A stretch of 64,000 nt of DNA from Perca fluviatilis (Eukaryota; Chordata; Actinopteri; Perciformes; Percidae), in the NCBI RefSeq assembly GCF_010015445.1, contig NC_053116.1, positions 3,756,068 to 3,820,067 on the forward strand. Direction: 5' to 3'. Made by a program: the position numbers and the translations under genes. Positions within the stretch are counted from its first letter, which is position 1, and every line of letters starts with the position of its first letter. Of this stretch, positions 35,201 to 41,630 are shown piece after piece. The notes below the pieces were generated by a model. The model had not been told where the DNA came from. It saw nothing but the letters and a program-made list of their open reading frames with translations, and made no database searches.

Positions 35201-37525
35201 TGTCACCACATTCAAGAATGAACTTAAAACTCTCCTATTTGATAAAGCTTATAGTTAGGGAATGAGGAATTGCAGTGTCCACCTAACTGGCCCACCTGCT
35301 TCTCTTCATAATTGTTAGATTAATAATATATAACAAAAGTAGAGGGAGGCAGGCCAGCACAGCCCGATCCGGCAGGGGAGAGTTCCAAGCCCGAACAGGC
35401 TACCTCTCCTTATGACCTGTCTCTCTTAGTTACGCTGTTATAGTTCTAGACTGCCGGGGGACTTCCTTCCTTTGACACACTGAGCTGCTCTCTCCTCTCC
35501 CTTTCTATTACCATTTGTGTGCATCCCGTACCAGAAATGCTTATTACTAATCCTAGCTTCTGGGAAGTTTACTCCCCGGAGTCCTTATGTTTTTTCACCC
35601 AGCATATTTCCTTGGAGAACGTTGGCACCAAGATCCTGTTTGCAGCTGTCGCCGTGGTCCTGCTGCACTCCCTGCTGAGCTCTGTGGTGCCCTGCAATGT
35701 CATGCTGCGTCCTGCTGAACCCTGCTGCTTCCTACTACGTCCATCCATGCTCTGCTGGGCCACGCTACGTCCTGTAACGCCCTGCAGCGCACTGATATGA
35801 CATGAACTACTACGACTACCATTTGAAGTCACTGTTCCATTATTAATGTGACTATTATCGCCACTGTTCATCATATCCCCAACCGGCACCGTCAGACACC
35901 GCCTACCAAGAGCCTGGGTCTGTCCGAGGTTTCTTCCCAAGAGGGAGTTTTTCCTCGCCACTGTCGCACTGCTTGCTCTTGAGGGAATTACTGTAATTGT
36001 TGGGGCTTTGTAAATTATAGAGTGTGGTCTAGACCTACTCTGATCTAATCTGCAAAGTGTCTCGAGATAACTCGTGTTATGATTTGATACTATAAATAAA
36101 ATTGAATTGAATTGAATTGAATTGTGCACTTCAGCAGAATATGGTGACAACCAGCTGGGGTGCAACACACATGACACAGCGACCCCCTACTATCACACAA
36201 AAACTAACAACATGTCATGTTACACATCAGCTGTTATTCACAGTTTATCAACATGGAACCCGTTGCCTGTCCAAACTGCACCACATTCAACACGCCACGT
36301 CATTGGGTACCCCGTTCTCGTTCTCCCGGCATACCCACTCCCTTGCCAGATGCCCTAGCAGACATGATCATTAGCTTTTTCCAAGTCCACAACTCCCATG
36401 ACCACTTCAGCTGCTCCACGGAATCTGCATTCGCCAAATAAGGGAACTTCAATTATATAAGCGTATTTTTCAACCCATTAATTAGATGGCAACCATTCTT
36501 GCTATCTTATGATACTTTGAGTAATTTGCATAATTTGGGATTCAGTGTAAATGTGAGAAAGTCACCCATCATGATGAAGCCTGGCCTCGATGGAGCTCTG
36601 CTTTGGACAGGCTCTCCTCGAGGGGAGGAAGTGATGACTTTGCCTGGGTGGTGAAGATGCCTGGAGAAGACAGCCGGCATCCACCTCTTCCTTGCACATG
36701 GAGACAGCAGCACTGTTGCCTGGATGCACTGGGGGAGACGGCATTGATCTGTTATCAATACTGCCACTGCCAATGCTAAGAATGCTGTGAAAATCCTTCT
36801 TCAGTTGATTTATTCAGTTTAAGAAAACAGAAATAGCATCAAGCACGGATGCAAGAGTGACTTTGTCTCTAAAGCCCAGAGCCATACTTTATATCGAGGC
36901 TGACACTGTTTTGTGCAGACTGGAGAGGATAGCTAAAAATATTAGCACACATAAAAAGCTTGTCATGTAGAATGATGCAGAGGCTGGTTTAGTACCGTGC
37001 TTTTGTGTGAAAGTTGTGTGGGGGACCTGCCGCAGCACTGAAGCTCTCTGCTGCTTCTGCCTGACGCCTGCCATACTGCTCACACACTGCAACGAGAAAA
37101 CACCAATGGCAACATGTGGATTATGTGACAAAAAAATCATTATTTGGGCCTGATGCAAGAATATGTTTGTCTTTTTATTGTTAACAAGCTCTCCAAACTT
37201 GACCAACTTGTCATGAGTGGCTAATTTCAGCCCAGTGAACACCACCTGATGGTCATGAGGAGGTTTCAGCATTGGCCAATCAACGCCCCTAAAAGTGCCA
37301 TAAGGCTGCCTGTTAATGCTAGGGTATAATAATAATACGAAACCATTGCCTTCAACCCAGGAGAACTCTTTTATGTATTGTGATTAGAAAGGGCGGAAGT
37401 TTGTTGCAGGGTTATATCTTGTCATTTGTTGCATACCTGAGTTCCTGCCGCGTCCCTGGTCTGAGCAGGAGGATTAGGGCGTGGCTCCTCCTGCGGTTTG
37501 ATCGTGTCCCGTTGGGATTGAGCAT
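15344..37525 (-). CDS. foxp3: foxp3, forkhead box P3 transcription factor (whole gene model, 10 coding exons)
   Basis: FOXP3 is a nuclear forkhead regulator, the lineage factor of regulatory T cells in mammals; fish orthologues are known. Coding exons, in minus-strand order, are: 37437-37525 (tentative start), 36566-36748, 31671-31763, 25753-25840, 19467-19541, 18989-19145, 17355-17431, 16678-16779, 15922-16043 and 15344-15401. All borders are GT-AG and every phase agrees, giving 1044 nt including the stop, about 347 residues. Domain order is a disordered N-terminus, a C2H2 finger (CRWPGC to HLHSEH), a leucine zipper, a linker, a forkhead and a tail. [20 protein letters not shown] distinguishes FOXP3 from FOXP1/2/4, which have ADVRPPFTYASLIRQAI. 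The four introns between 37437 and 19541 are large and TE-filled; the rest are compact. No frame break is visible. Which fish paralogue this is cannot be told. Confidence 0.9.
15411..15604. repeat. Long (CA)n/(CAGA) microsatellite in the last foxp3 intron
   Basis: CA units run with GAGA interruptions for about 190 bp. On the foxp3 strand this is (TG)n directly upstream of the 3' splice site of the terminal exon. It produces spurious His-Thr and Cys-Val reading frames on both strands. Confidence 0.97.
15605..15921. other. 5' part of the last foxp3 intron, CT-rich
   Basis: This is a pyrimidine-rich stretch (tccttccctacttcctcatt and similar) on the plus strand, so purine-rich on the foxp3 strand. 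No separate feature is seen. Confidence 0.5.
15922..16043 (-). CDS. foxp3: foxp3 exon: forkhead recognition helix and wing 1
   Basis: A 122-nt exon between ttccaaccag and CACAG/gtacaa. It encodes [20 protein letters not shown] then [32 protein letters not shown] is the DNA-recognition helix shared by all FOXP proteins, and GAVWTVDE is the wing 1 strand. The phase is 0 at its start and two nucleotides at its end, matching both neighbours. Confidence 0.95.
16678..16779 (-). CDS. foxp3: foxp3 exon: forkhead helices 1-2
   Basis: A 102-nt, phase-0 exon between ctgtttgcag and TGGAAG/gtttga. It encodes [20 protein letters not shown] then [14 protein letters not shown], the middle of the forkhead. 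Mammalian FOXP3 has [20 protein letters not shown] at the same place. The intron upstream of it holds a (CA)n tract and a small MITE. Confidence 0.95.
16848..16931. repeat. (CA)n microsatellite in a foxp3 intron
   Basis: About 40 CA units with a few CG and GA interruptions, lying 70 bp before the acceptor of the helix 1-2 exon on the foxp3 strand and abutting the MITE at 16939. Confidence 0.95.
16939..17191. mobile_element. Small MITE with TTGTGGGGACC-type inverted ends
   Basis: The ends ttgtttcactatctttgtgg (16939 on) and ggaccccacgaatatagtaa (17166 on) are imperfect inverted copies. A second inner GGTCCCCACAA is present. The interior is made of degenerate CCCTAA/CCTTAACC words. CA runs flank both ends, a common setting for this fish repeat. 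Confidence 0.7.
17355..17431 (-). CDS. foxp3: foxp3 exon: start of forkhead
   Basis: A 77-nt exon between gttgtacag and AGATGG/gtgagt, encoding [20 protein letters not shown] then AYLIRW. The [13 protein letters not shown] signature is specific for FOXP3 within the FOXP family. The first two bases complete a codon with the G that ends exon 18989-19145. Confidence 0.95.
17432..17799. other. foxp3 intron sequence, nothing recognised
   Basis: Non-coding intron sequence before the SINE; no distinct repeat was recognised. Confidence 0.5.
17800..18094 (-). mobile_element. tRNA-derived SINE
   Basis: Read on the minus strand it starts GGGGCGGCTGTGGCTCAGTG with a clear A box (TGGCTCAGTGGTAGAG). The B-box region is replaced or deleted. 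The body contains agcgctttgagtagtcgtta twice, a local duplication, and it ends ctatataaaaacagtccatttacatttaca. It lies in a foxp3 intron in the same orientation as the gene. Confidence 0.75.
18095..18988. other. foxp3 intron sequence, AT-rich, nothing recognised
   Basis: AT-rich DNA with short recurring words such as tttgtggaa and tatttgcaga at about 18460-18560. No gene or named repeat was recognised. Confidence 0.5.
18989..19145 (-). CDS. foxp3: foxp3 exon: linker between zipper and forkhead
   Basis: A 157-nt exon ending CTGCCAG/gtaacc. The frame reads [20 protein letters not shown], a Gln-rich piece, then [20 protein letters not shown]. Phase 0 at the start and one base at the end fit both neighbours. 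The acceptor chosen (gccgaag) has a poor pyrimidine tract, so the exact 5' border is less certain than the others. The linker is poorly conserved between species, so identity rests on position and phase. Confidence 0.75.
19467..19541 (-). CDS. foxp3: foxp3 exon: leucine zipper
   Basis: A 75-nt, phase-0 exon between ttttttcag and GATCTG/gtatgt. It encodes [20 protein letters not shown] then KYTDL. Mammalian FOXP3 has QLVLEKEKLSAMQAHLAGK here. This coiled-coil segment mediates dimerisation in FOXP proteins. Confidence 0.93.
19799..19832. repeat. Short perfect hairpin
   Basis: TTCCTTACAAATGG-like arms (ttcccttacaaatgg and ccatttgtaaggaa) are separated by only a few bases, inside an otherwise unassigned part of the 6.2-kb foxp3 intron. 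Confidence 0.6.
19833..21375. other. foxp3 intron sequence with weak tRNA-like segment and imperfect tandem repeats
   Basis: No coding homology. At 20588-20655 a tRNA-like pattern (gtggttagaacactg, then ggagttcaattccc resembling a B box) suggests a SINE head or tRNA relic. At 20926-21083 four imperfect units of about 38-40 bp contain ggtgcaaatagcatacattg-like words. Confidence 0.4.
21376..24065 (+). mobile_element. IS630/Tc1-group DNA transposon with introns, copy 1
   Basis: The body is 21378-24063 (2686 bp), flanked by TA. The terminal repeats are CAGTTTTTTTCAGTCGCTAA and its imperfect complement ttgttagcgattgaaaaaaactg. The transposase is in three exons: 21873-22244, 22345-22629 and 22762-23416. 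Exon 1 starts with an Arg/Gly-rich [15 protein letters not shown], then [20 protein letters not shown], the helix-turn-helix start. Exon 3 has the three catalytic acidic residues in [21 protein letters not shown] and [14 protein letters not shown], with 35 residues between the second D and the E. Frame breaks near 22185, 22512 and 23215 inactivate it. It ends at TAG 23414-23416. It sits in a foxp3 intron, opposite in direction. Confidence 0.9.
22762..23416 (+). pseudogene. Transposase catalytic exon of IS630/Tc1-like copy 1
   Basis: This exon begins [14 protein letters not shown] after ctttgtttcag and carries all three catalytic acidic residues intact. One extra T near 23215 (tggtaaggtt) throws the last third, including [14 protein letters not shown], out of frame. 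Otherwise the exon is open, so inactivation is recent. Confidence 0.85.
24149..24413. mobile_element. Small TTAA-type MITE, copy of 31275-31549
   Basis: Flanked by TTAA (24145-24148 and 24414-24417). The right 165 bp (gacgagttggggaacggtct and gtggaggcaatcccagccca) match the element at 31275-31549 closely. The left end (gaactcgacattcagaac) is more diverged. Confidence 0.65.
24418..25752. other. foxp3 intron sequence with a GT microsatellite
   Basis: No coding homology. (GT)n lies at about 25124-25168. The stretch around 25240-25340 has repeated ggtaccg/ggtaccc words, which hints at an unnamed repeat. Confidence 0.45.
25753..25840 (-). CDS. foxp3: foxp3 exon: second half of C2H2 finger and zipper start
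   Basis: An 88-nt exon between gggtgttctag and GAGTCAG/gtaaga. It completes FLKH and encodes [20 protein letters not shown] then DIVQCMESQ. The two zinc-binding histidines lie here, and RS.AQ.(K/R)VQ is a FOXP hallmark between finger and zipper. Its phase joins perfectly to exon 31671-31763 (ends TTA AA). Confidence 0.95.
26193..26700 (+). mobile_element. 5'-truncated L2-like LINE 3' UTR
   Basis: From about ttactaatcctagcttctgg to the tail tactataaataaaattgaat plus TTGAA repeats, this matches the 3' UTR of the element at 35055-36123. No coding part remains. It lies in a foxp3 intron in antisense direction. Confidence 0.75.
26701..27637. other. foxp3 intron sequence; possible hAT-type MITE end
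   Basis: No gene recognised. At 27384 the words cagtgtttcccacaggttga resemble the terminus of a common fish hAT MITE, but the opposite end was not found. Confidence 0.35.
27638..27848 (-). mobile_element. tRNA-derived SINE (tRNA-Arg-like head)
   Basis: On the minus strand it reads GGTGATGGCGCAATGGATAT (A box) and GGGTTCAATTCCC (B box), followed by gtcgctttggataaaagtgt and a tail of TAATG repeats. The head resembles tRNA-Arg (GTGGCGCAATGGATAACGC). A fragment of the same family lies at 59549-59599. Both Pol III boxes are present. Confidence 0.8.
27951..30378. mobile_element. 2.4-kb foldback TTAA-type MITE in a foxp3 intron
   Basis: The body is 27955-30374, flanked by TTAA on both sides. The termini are AGGGGTGATAGAATG and CATTCTATCACCCCT. 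Very long arms pair: for example gcggcccatatttgag near 30022 with its counterpart near 28338, and acaagcggcgtttatttccc near 29610 with its counterpart near 28760. The centre (28862-29560) has three copies of a unit of about 190 bp containing cacaaatattcatta and ttgtatacgtggcgtgac. A poly(A) run interrupts it at 29236-29266. No transposase is visible. Confidence 0.85.
30379..31270. other. foxp3 intron sequence, nothing recognised
   Basis: No gene or repeat was recognised, apart from a run of related words (ggttagcgacgattagctcc, ggttagcggttagctcc) near 30688-30725. Confidence 0.4.
31271..31553. mobile_element. Small TTAA-type MITE (275 bp)
   Basis: The body 31275-31549 is flanked by TTAA. The ends AGGTTCTGTACTC and GAGTACAGCTCCT are imperfect inverted copies. 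It is related to 24149-24413 and lies about 120 bp from the finger exon of foxp3. Confidence 0.75.
31671..31763 (-). CDS. foxp3: foxp3 exon: first half of C2H2 finger
   Basis: A 93-nt exon between gtgttcctgcag and TTCTTAAA/gtaagt. It encodes [20 protein letters not shown] then [10 protein letters not shown]. The CRWPGC pair supplies the two zinc-binding cysteines; mammalian FOXP3 has CKWPGCEKVFEEPEDFLKH. The first base completes a codon with the GG that ends exon 36566-36748. Confidence 0.95.
31764..32089. other. foxp3 intron sequence
   Basis: No gene recognised. Short (GTAT)n and GTT-rich runs lie at about 31974-32035. Confidence 0.5.
32090..34385 (+). mobile_element. Decayed CR1-group LINE
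   Basis: In varying frames: an endonuclease with HLNIRS and [15 protein letters not shown] (about 32230-32350) and GGGVC; RT with [20 protein letters not shown] (about 32950-33010), GVPQGSILG near 33210-33240, YINDF and the FADDTNLF catalytic box near 33293-33316. The C-terminal part at 33806-34117 has [15 protein letters not shown] and [11 protein letters not shown], typical of CR1-like elements. The part of RT between YGFR and the palm is deleted and many stops are present. It is sense-oriented on the plus strand inside a foxp3 intron and is split by a MITE at 33508-33703. Confidence 0.85.
33508..33703. mobile_element. Small inverted-repeat MITE inside the CR1-group LINE
   Basis: The ends tagtgatggtcaaatgaagc and gctacatttggccatcac are inverted. 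Inner arms (tttgtgaaccatt and aatggttcacaaa; ctcactagatggcgctctct and its complement) extend the palindrome. Flanking TTATAT words suggest a target duplication. The LINE reading frame resumes on both sides. Confidence 0.75.
34386..35054. other. foxp3 intron sequence, nothing recognised
   Basis: No gene or repeat was recognised. A minus-strand open frame at 34313-34705 has no known motif. Confidence 0.4.
35055..36123 (+). mobile_element. L2-like LINE 3' end with RT C-terminus
   Basis: The frame 35061-35258 ends in [20 protein letters not shown] then [15 protein letters not shown], the conserved C-terminus of CR1/L2-type ORF2, followed by a stop. The 3' UTR of about 860 bp ends in atactataaataaaattgaa and TTGAA repeats. 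Copies of this UTR occur at 26193-26700 (plus) and 61580-62095 (minus). The 5' end is truncated, as usual after target-primed reverse transcription. Confidence 0.8.
36124..36565 (+). other. foxp3 intron sequence with an unrecognised small open frame
   Basis: The frame 36254-36441 ([20 protein letters not shown], then [18 protein letters not shown]) has a CPNC pair and 62 residues. I do not recognise it. It could be a mobile-element protein remnant or chance. Confidence 0.3.
36566..36748 (-). CDS. foxp3: foxp3 exon: disordered N-terminal region
   Basis: A 183-nt exon between attgataacag and GATGG/gtgact. The frame ([43 protein letters not shown]) is Ser/Pro-rich. It is the only one of three frames that joins the finger exon in phase, and the other two meet stops. 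N-terminal FOXP3 sequence is poorly conserved, so the call rests on splice sites, phase and position. Translation could also start at its own ATG (36744-36742). Confidence 0.7.
36749..37436 (-). other. First foxp3 intron in this model, with an alternative exon candidate
   Basis: A good acceptor (ttttctcgttgcag) near 37090 precedes a frame with [17 protein letters not shown] (about 37035-37090), but no donor gives the phase required by exon 36566-36748. It may be an alternative or untranslated exon, or chance. Confidence 0.3.
37437..37525 (-). CDS. foxp3: Candidate foxp3 first coding exon
   Basis: From ATG (37525-37523) the frame reads [20 protein letters not shown] then LRPGTRQEL and ends CTCAG/gtatgc with two spare bases, exactly the phase needed by exon 36566-36748. 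A second frame through the same exon ([13 protein letters not shown], ending AAGTQ) is open but out of phase with that exon. An acceptor-like cctactgcag lies upstream (about 37572). The protein start therefore remains uncertain. Confidence 0.4.
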
Positions 37526-39838
37526 GTCCACGTCTCACACTCTCGCCGCACGTCTCTGGCATCTCTGCAGTAGGACACGAGAGACATCGATGCTTCACCA
37601 TGGACACTTTGAGCGTGTTGCAAACTTTTCTCTGCATTTATTATTTCTGGAAGAAAAAAACACTTTAATGCTGACATGATCTATTTAGGAAATCCAAAAA
37701 AATGGCAAACTGCATTAAAATCACCCCCTAACTATAAATGAGTATTCAGGTAACTCCAGCCACTGTACAAATTCCTGTCCAAACAATTTGATGCGTACGT
37801 GGATAAAAAGGCAATTTTCTTGCCACGCTCCTGCTGTATCCGACCATGTGTCCAGAATTTAGATTGTAAGATTTTGTTTAGCTACTATAGCTACACCCTT
37901 GGTCTTTGTGAGAGATGATTACATGATAAAAACGTATCAGCTAGGTGTTTCCACATCCCCACTCAAAAGATGTGTTTCTTGCGATGTCAACTTTCTTTTT
38001 TTTGTTACAACCCTAATGGCATTCAGACCACCCAAGTTCTAGGGGTGATTGCAGGATAAGTGGGGTGGCACTGGGGGGATCAATAATCAGTCGGGGGGGG
38101 GGGCATTTTATCAGAATACAGCATAGAAAATTATAGAGAATATTGGATAGAACAACACAATGTAATTCTGCTAAATAAAACATCACATTCATTATTAGTT
38201 TCACTTGTTTTCATTTTAAACAAATTGTATGTCCGAATACATAAAACACATTTTCTATAGGCTCAGTCTACCACCTTTTATAAAACAATTCCATTGCTGG
38301 TTCCATGGTATCAGAATTTTGGATAGTTGTCATGGAAACATTAATTGGTCATGTGACAAGGGCTGGGAAGATTGGCAGAACAGGCGGCCAAGTGACACTA
38401 CTCTGATCCAATGGAAATCAGGATTGTCACATTGACAGAACTCTAGCACAATGGATTTGGGAGACACTAGGGGGCCAGTGCCACCCCCCCGTACCCCCTG
38501 CGCCCCGGCCTGCCGAGTTCCAACTCAAAATGTTAAGCTCTGACATAAGTTAGACAGTTGGTCCCAAAAAATAATAACCCGCAACCATCAAACACAAACC
38601 AGTGAATGGCCTTCTTTGTTCGGAGAACAGCCTGACGAGTCTAATAATGGAGGGTGTTGAAAATGAGAGTAGAGGGTCTGGCCCAGGTTGAAAGGCCACT
38701 GTAAATCCAGTGAGCCCGCATGATCTCCAGCTGCTGGGTCTGGAGGGACGGGAACCCCCTCGGGCAGTGGTCATGTTAAGTACTGTACAGTGGGCGAGCC
38801 CTCGGCCCCCTCTTTCAAGCCAATAATGCAAATGTTACATTGCTGGCCCCTGTCCTCTATGTCCGCCATTTGAAATTCAAGGCTCTGGAAAGTTGCCTTG
38901 TGGTCTACTGCGGTCTTTGAGTTATATCTCATACAGCATCTTTTAAGGTTGAAATGTCTGCTTTAATTAAGCCAAAACTCCCTGAGGATGATGGCAGTTC
39001 AGTCCGGATGGACTTGTTGTCAGGCACCGTGCTGCCCGTTGTTTGTTTTTGCCAAAGCTCCACTTCGTTGTTTCTCTTCGCGAATTCAGCCGTTCCTACT
39101 CCTAAAAGTAAAAAACTGTCGAGGCGCGAGAGTGAATATCGTAAGCTGTCATTCTCCCCCAAACTGCAGCTACGTTTATGGTTTAAAATACAACACATTT
39201 TACAAATGAACTTATATTCATATTTATCCCTCTTGTGACACGTTTAGTTAATTTGAAAATAAAATGTCATTTTCTTTTTTCTTGTTTTGTGTGAGTAGTG
39301 TTTTTTCTTTTGTTAATTTGTTCAGTAAAATGCACCTAAGGGGCCACCATATATTTTCCCAAACCTGATAATGTAATAAAACAATTATTTGAAATTCCCT
39401 TTAGATAAATAATCCTCAAGTTTGTTGTTGTGAGTTGTAAATGTCGATATGATGTTAATGAATGGATTTTGGTCCAGACCATCTGCTGAAACTAGTCAAA
39501 GGCAACCCAGGGCTTGTTCTGATAATGGCTTGTAACTGCTAAATCAAGCGTTAGTGAATGATTTATTAACCATTAATAATGATAAGCCATTAGTTGTAAC
39601 TTATAAAGCCTTTGTAAGAGTTAGAAATTCTACACTGTCTATACAGTTTACTATTTACATTTGTTTAAACAGTCACTACTTGCATATTTACAGGTTTAAT
39701 TATTTACATCGGCAGTTAAGAATCTACCTTTCCTCACATTTACCTGAGTCTAAGGTCTGCTAGCGTCAGATTGGTTAGTTCAGCTACATGTGATTAATTA
39801 AAACAAGGAAGTTGTTGTAGAGCTGATAAAGTGTAAAG
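37526..39838. other. 5' flank of foxp3, no recognised gene
   Basis: The foxp3 promoter should lie here or in an upstream exon, but no core element was assigned. At 38060-38077 and 38475-38490, GGGGTGGCACTGGGGG and CCAGTGCCACCCCCCC form an inverted pair about 400 bp apart, possibly a MITE. The open frames at 38550-39240 have no recognised motif. Confidence 0.4.
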
Positions 39839-40680
39839 CAGTCCCTCCAGAAAAACACGATTATGCGATCGCATAATTCAATGCATAATCAGCCAAAGTC
39901 CGCATATTTATGCGGGGGCCGCATTTTTTCAAATATGCCGCACTTTCGCCACATAAATTGCCGATTTCCGTGCAAAATATGCAGTGCTTGCATGATTTCA
40001 AAATCCCCGCATTTTTGTGGCAAAAAAGTCACATATATCTTAGCAGAAAGTTGAAAAATTTTTGCGTTTACTTCACAGAAGAGCAGCCATTTTCCCCTGT
40101 TGCCCTGGGGACGTTATGAAGTGACGTTATGAAGTGACGTTATGAAGTGACGTAATTACGCGACGTGAACATCATCGAAAAGCAGGTGTTGGAGGTTGAA
40201 TTTGACATGTTCTTTGAGTCTCTTAAGTTGGTATAAGAAAGCTATCTTAATATCTGATGTCTACTCAAATTTCTTTGTTTAAGTGCTCCTGCTGTCTATA
40301 TTATTAACGATTTTTGAAAGTCTATCTTTTGTATCTTTTATTTCCCTCTGTTTAGACCATTACTTTTATTTTTACTTTGATATTATATTATTTGTATATA
40401 TTTTTGTATCTTATTTGTTTACGTATTGCGATGACTGAATATCTGTAAACTATTTTTTTGAAATAAAGTTAAAAAGAAGCAGGGTTTTGAGGGAATCACT
40501 TTTTTTTCTCTTTTTCATCAAACCGCAGTTTTTGCAAGTTCCCGCAATTTTATCGCATAAAATTGCATAAATATCTCGCATATTCCATCGCATTTTTTAA
40601 GAAAACGTGCCGCATAATCAAGGATTTTTGCCCGCAACAATCACAAAAAACTCCGCATTTTTCTGGAAGGACTGGTAAAG
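39833..40680. mobile_element. hAT-type MITE, copy 2 (both ends present)
   Basis: The body 39839-40674 has ends CAGTCCCTCCAGAAAAA and TTTTTCTGGAAGGACTG, flanked by GTAAAG on both sides. It is interrupted by a LINE tail at about 40186-40482. Without that insertion it is about 540 bp and is the complete version of copy 1 (14569-15056). No coding capacity. Confidence 0.8.
40186..40482 (+). mobile_element. LINE 3' tail inserted in the hAT-type MITE
   Basis: It is absent from MITE copy 1, where catcgaaaagcagg runs directly into the next shared word. The insert is AT-rich, ends ttgaaataaagttaaaaag, and is bordered by AAGCAGG-like words on both sides, fitting a severely 5'-truncated LINE. Confidence 0.65.
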
Positions 40681-41267
40681 AACAGCAAAGTGCTGCTTAA
40701 CAAAGTTATCCGTCTCCATCCAGCTGTTTCTTCTTATTTAGAGTGGTACAACCGCCACATATGGAACCCTCACTAACCTCACTTTTATACAGCGAGCCCT
40801 GCAGTTTGGAGGCAGCTGGCTCACCTCGTAGTAAAGCTTTAGAGCGCTACAGTTTGAAACCTGCAGGTTTGTTGTGCACATTTACAACAAAAAAATGAAA
40901 GCTTTTTTTTTGAAGAGAACATTGCTTTGAATTCGTCTCACTGCTCCTCATAGTTCAAACACACCAACTGTATAACATCTATAGAAGCAGCCACAATAAC
41001 AGCTACTGAAGCAACGCATGTGAAAACAAGAAACACAAAGAATATGAATCATGTTATTGAGTCGATCATCCAAACTACAGTGTTAATTCTTCAAAGCATT
41101 GCATGAGAGGACAACGTTTTTGGGTGATAGGTGAATTGGAAAAAGAATCATATGTATAAATACCAAACTCCCACACACATATTTTACATATGAAACAAGT
41201 CCCACCAGTGTCATGGAGAAAAGATGACTAATTCATGTGCATTACTTCATTTGTGCTCTTGAACTAA
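40681..41267. other. Spacer, nothing recognised
   Basis: No gene or named repeat was recognised between the hAT MITE and the second IS630/Tc1-like element. Confidence 0.5.
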
Positions 41268-41591
41268 TACAGTTTTTCCTCAATTGCTAAAACACTAAAA
41301 ACCCATCGGCTGAACAAAGTTCTCAGTTGCCTGAGCTCATTTAGCTAATTGTGCATTCTGTTGCCAATACCTTAAACCATTTCACACGGTAAAAGGTAAT
41401 TTGCAGATCTCACTCAGACTTTTCGGCAAAACTCTAAACACATTCTCATTCTCAAAACACATTCTGCACTCTAATGCACATGTCATCCATACTGGGAAAC
41501 ACAAGTGGCAACAATCAAATACAAATAGAGAACATATGTCATTGATTGAACACAACCACTCAAAATTGATTTCACTTGTTTCAAATGAGAG

Positions 41592-41630
<39 letters not shown>

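Noticed and set aside
37022..37095. An extra foxp3 exon ([17 protein letters not shown])
   Set aside because: No donor gives the phase needed by the next exon; it is left as an alternative only.
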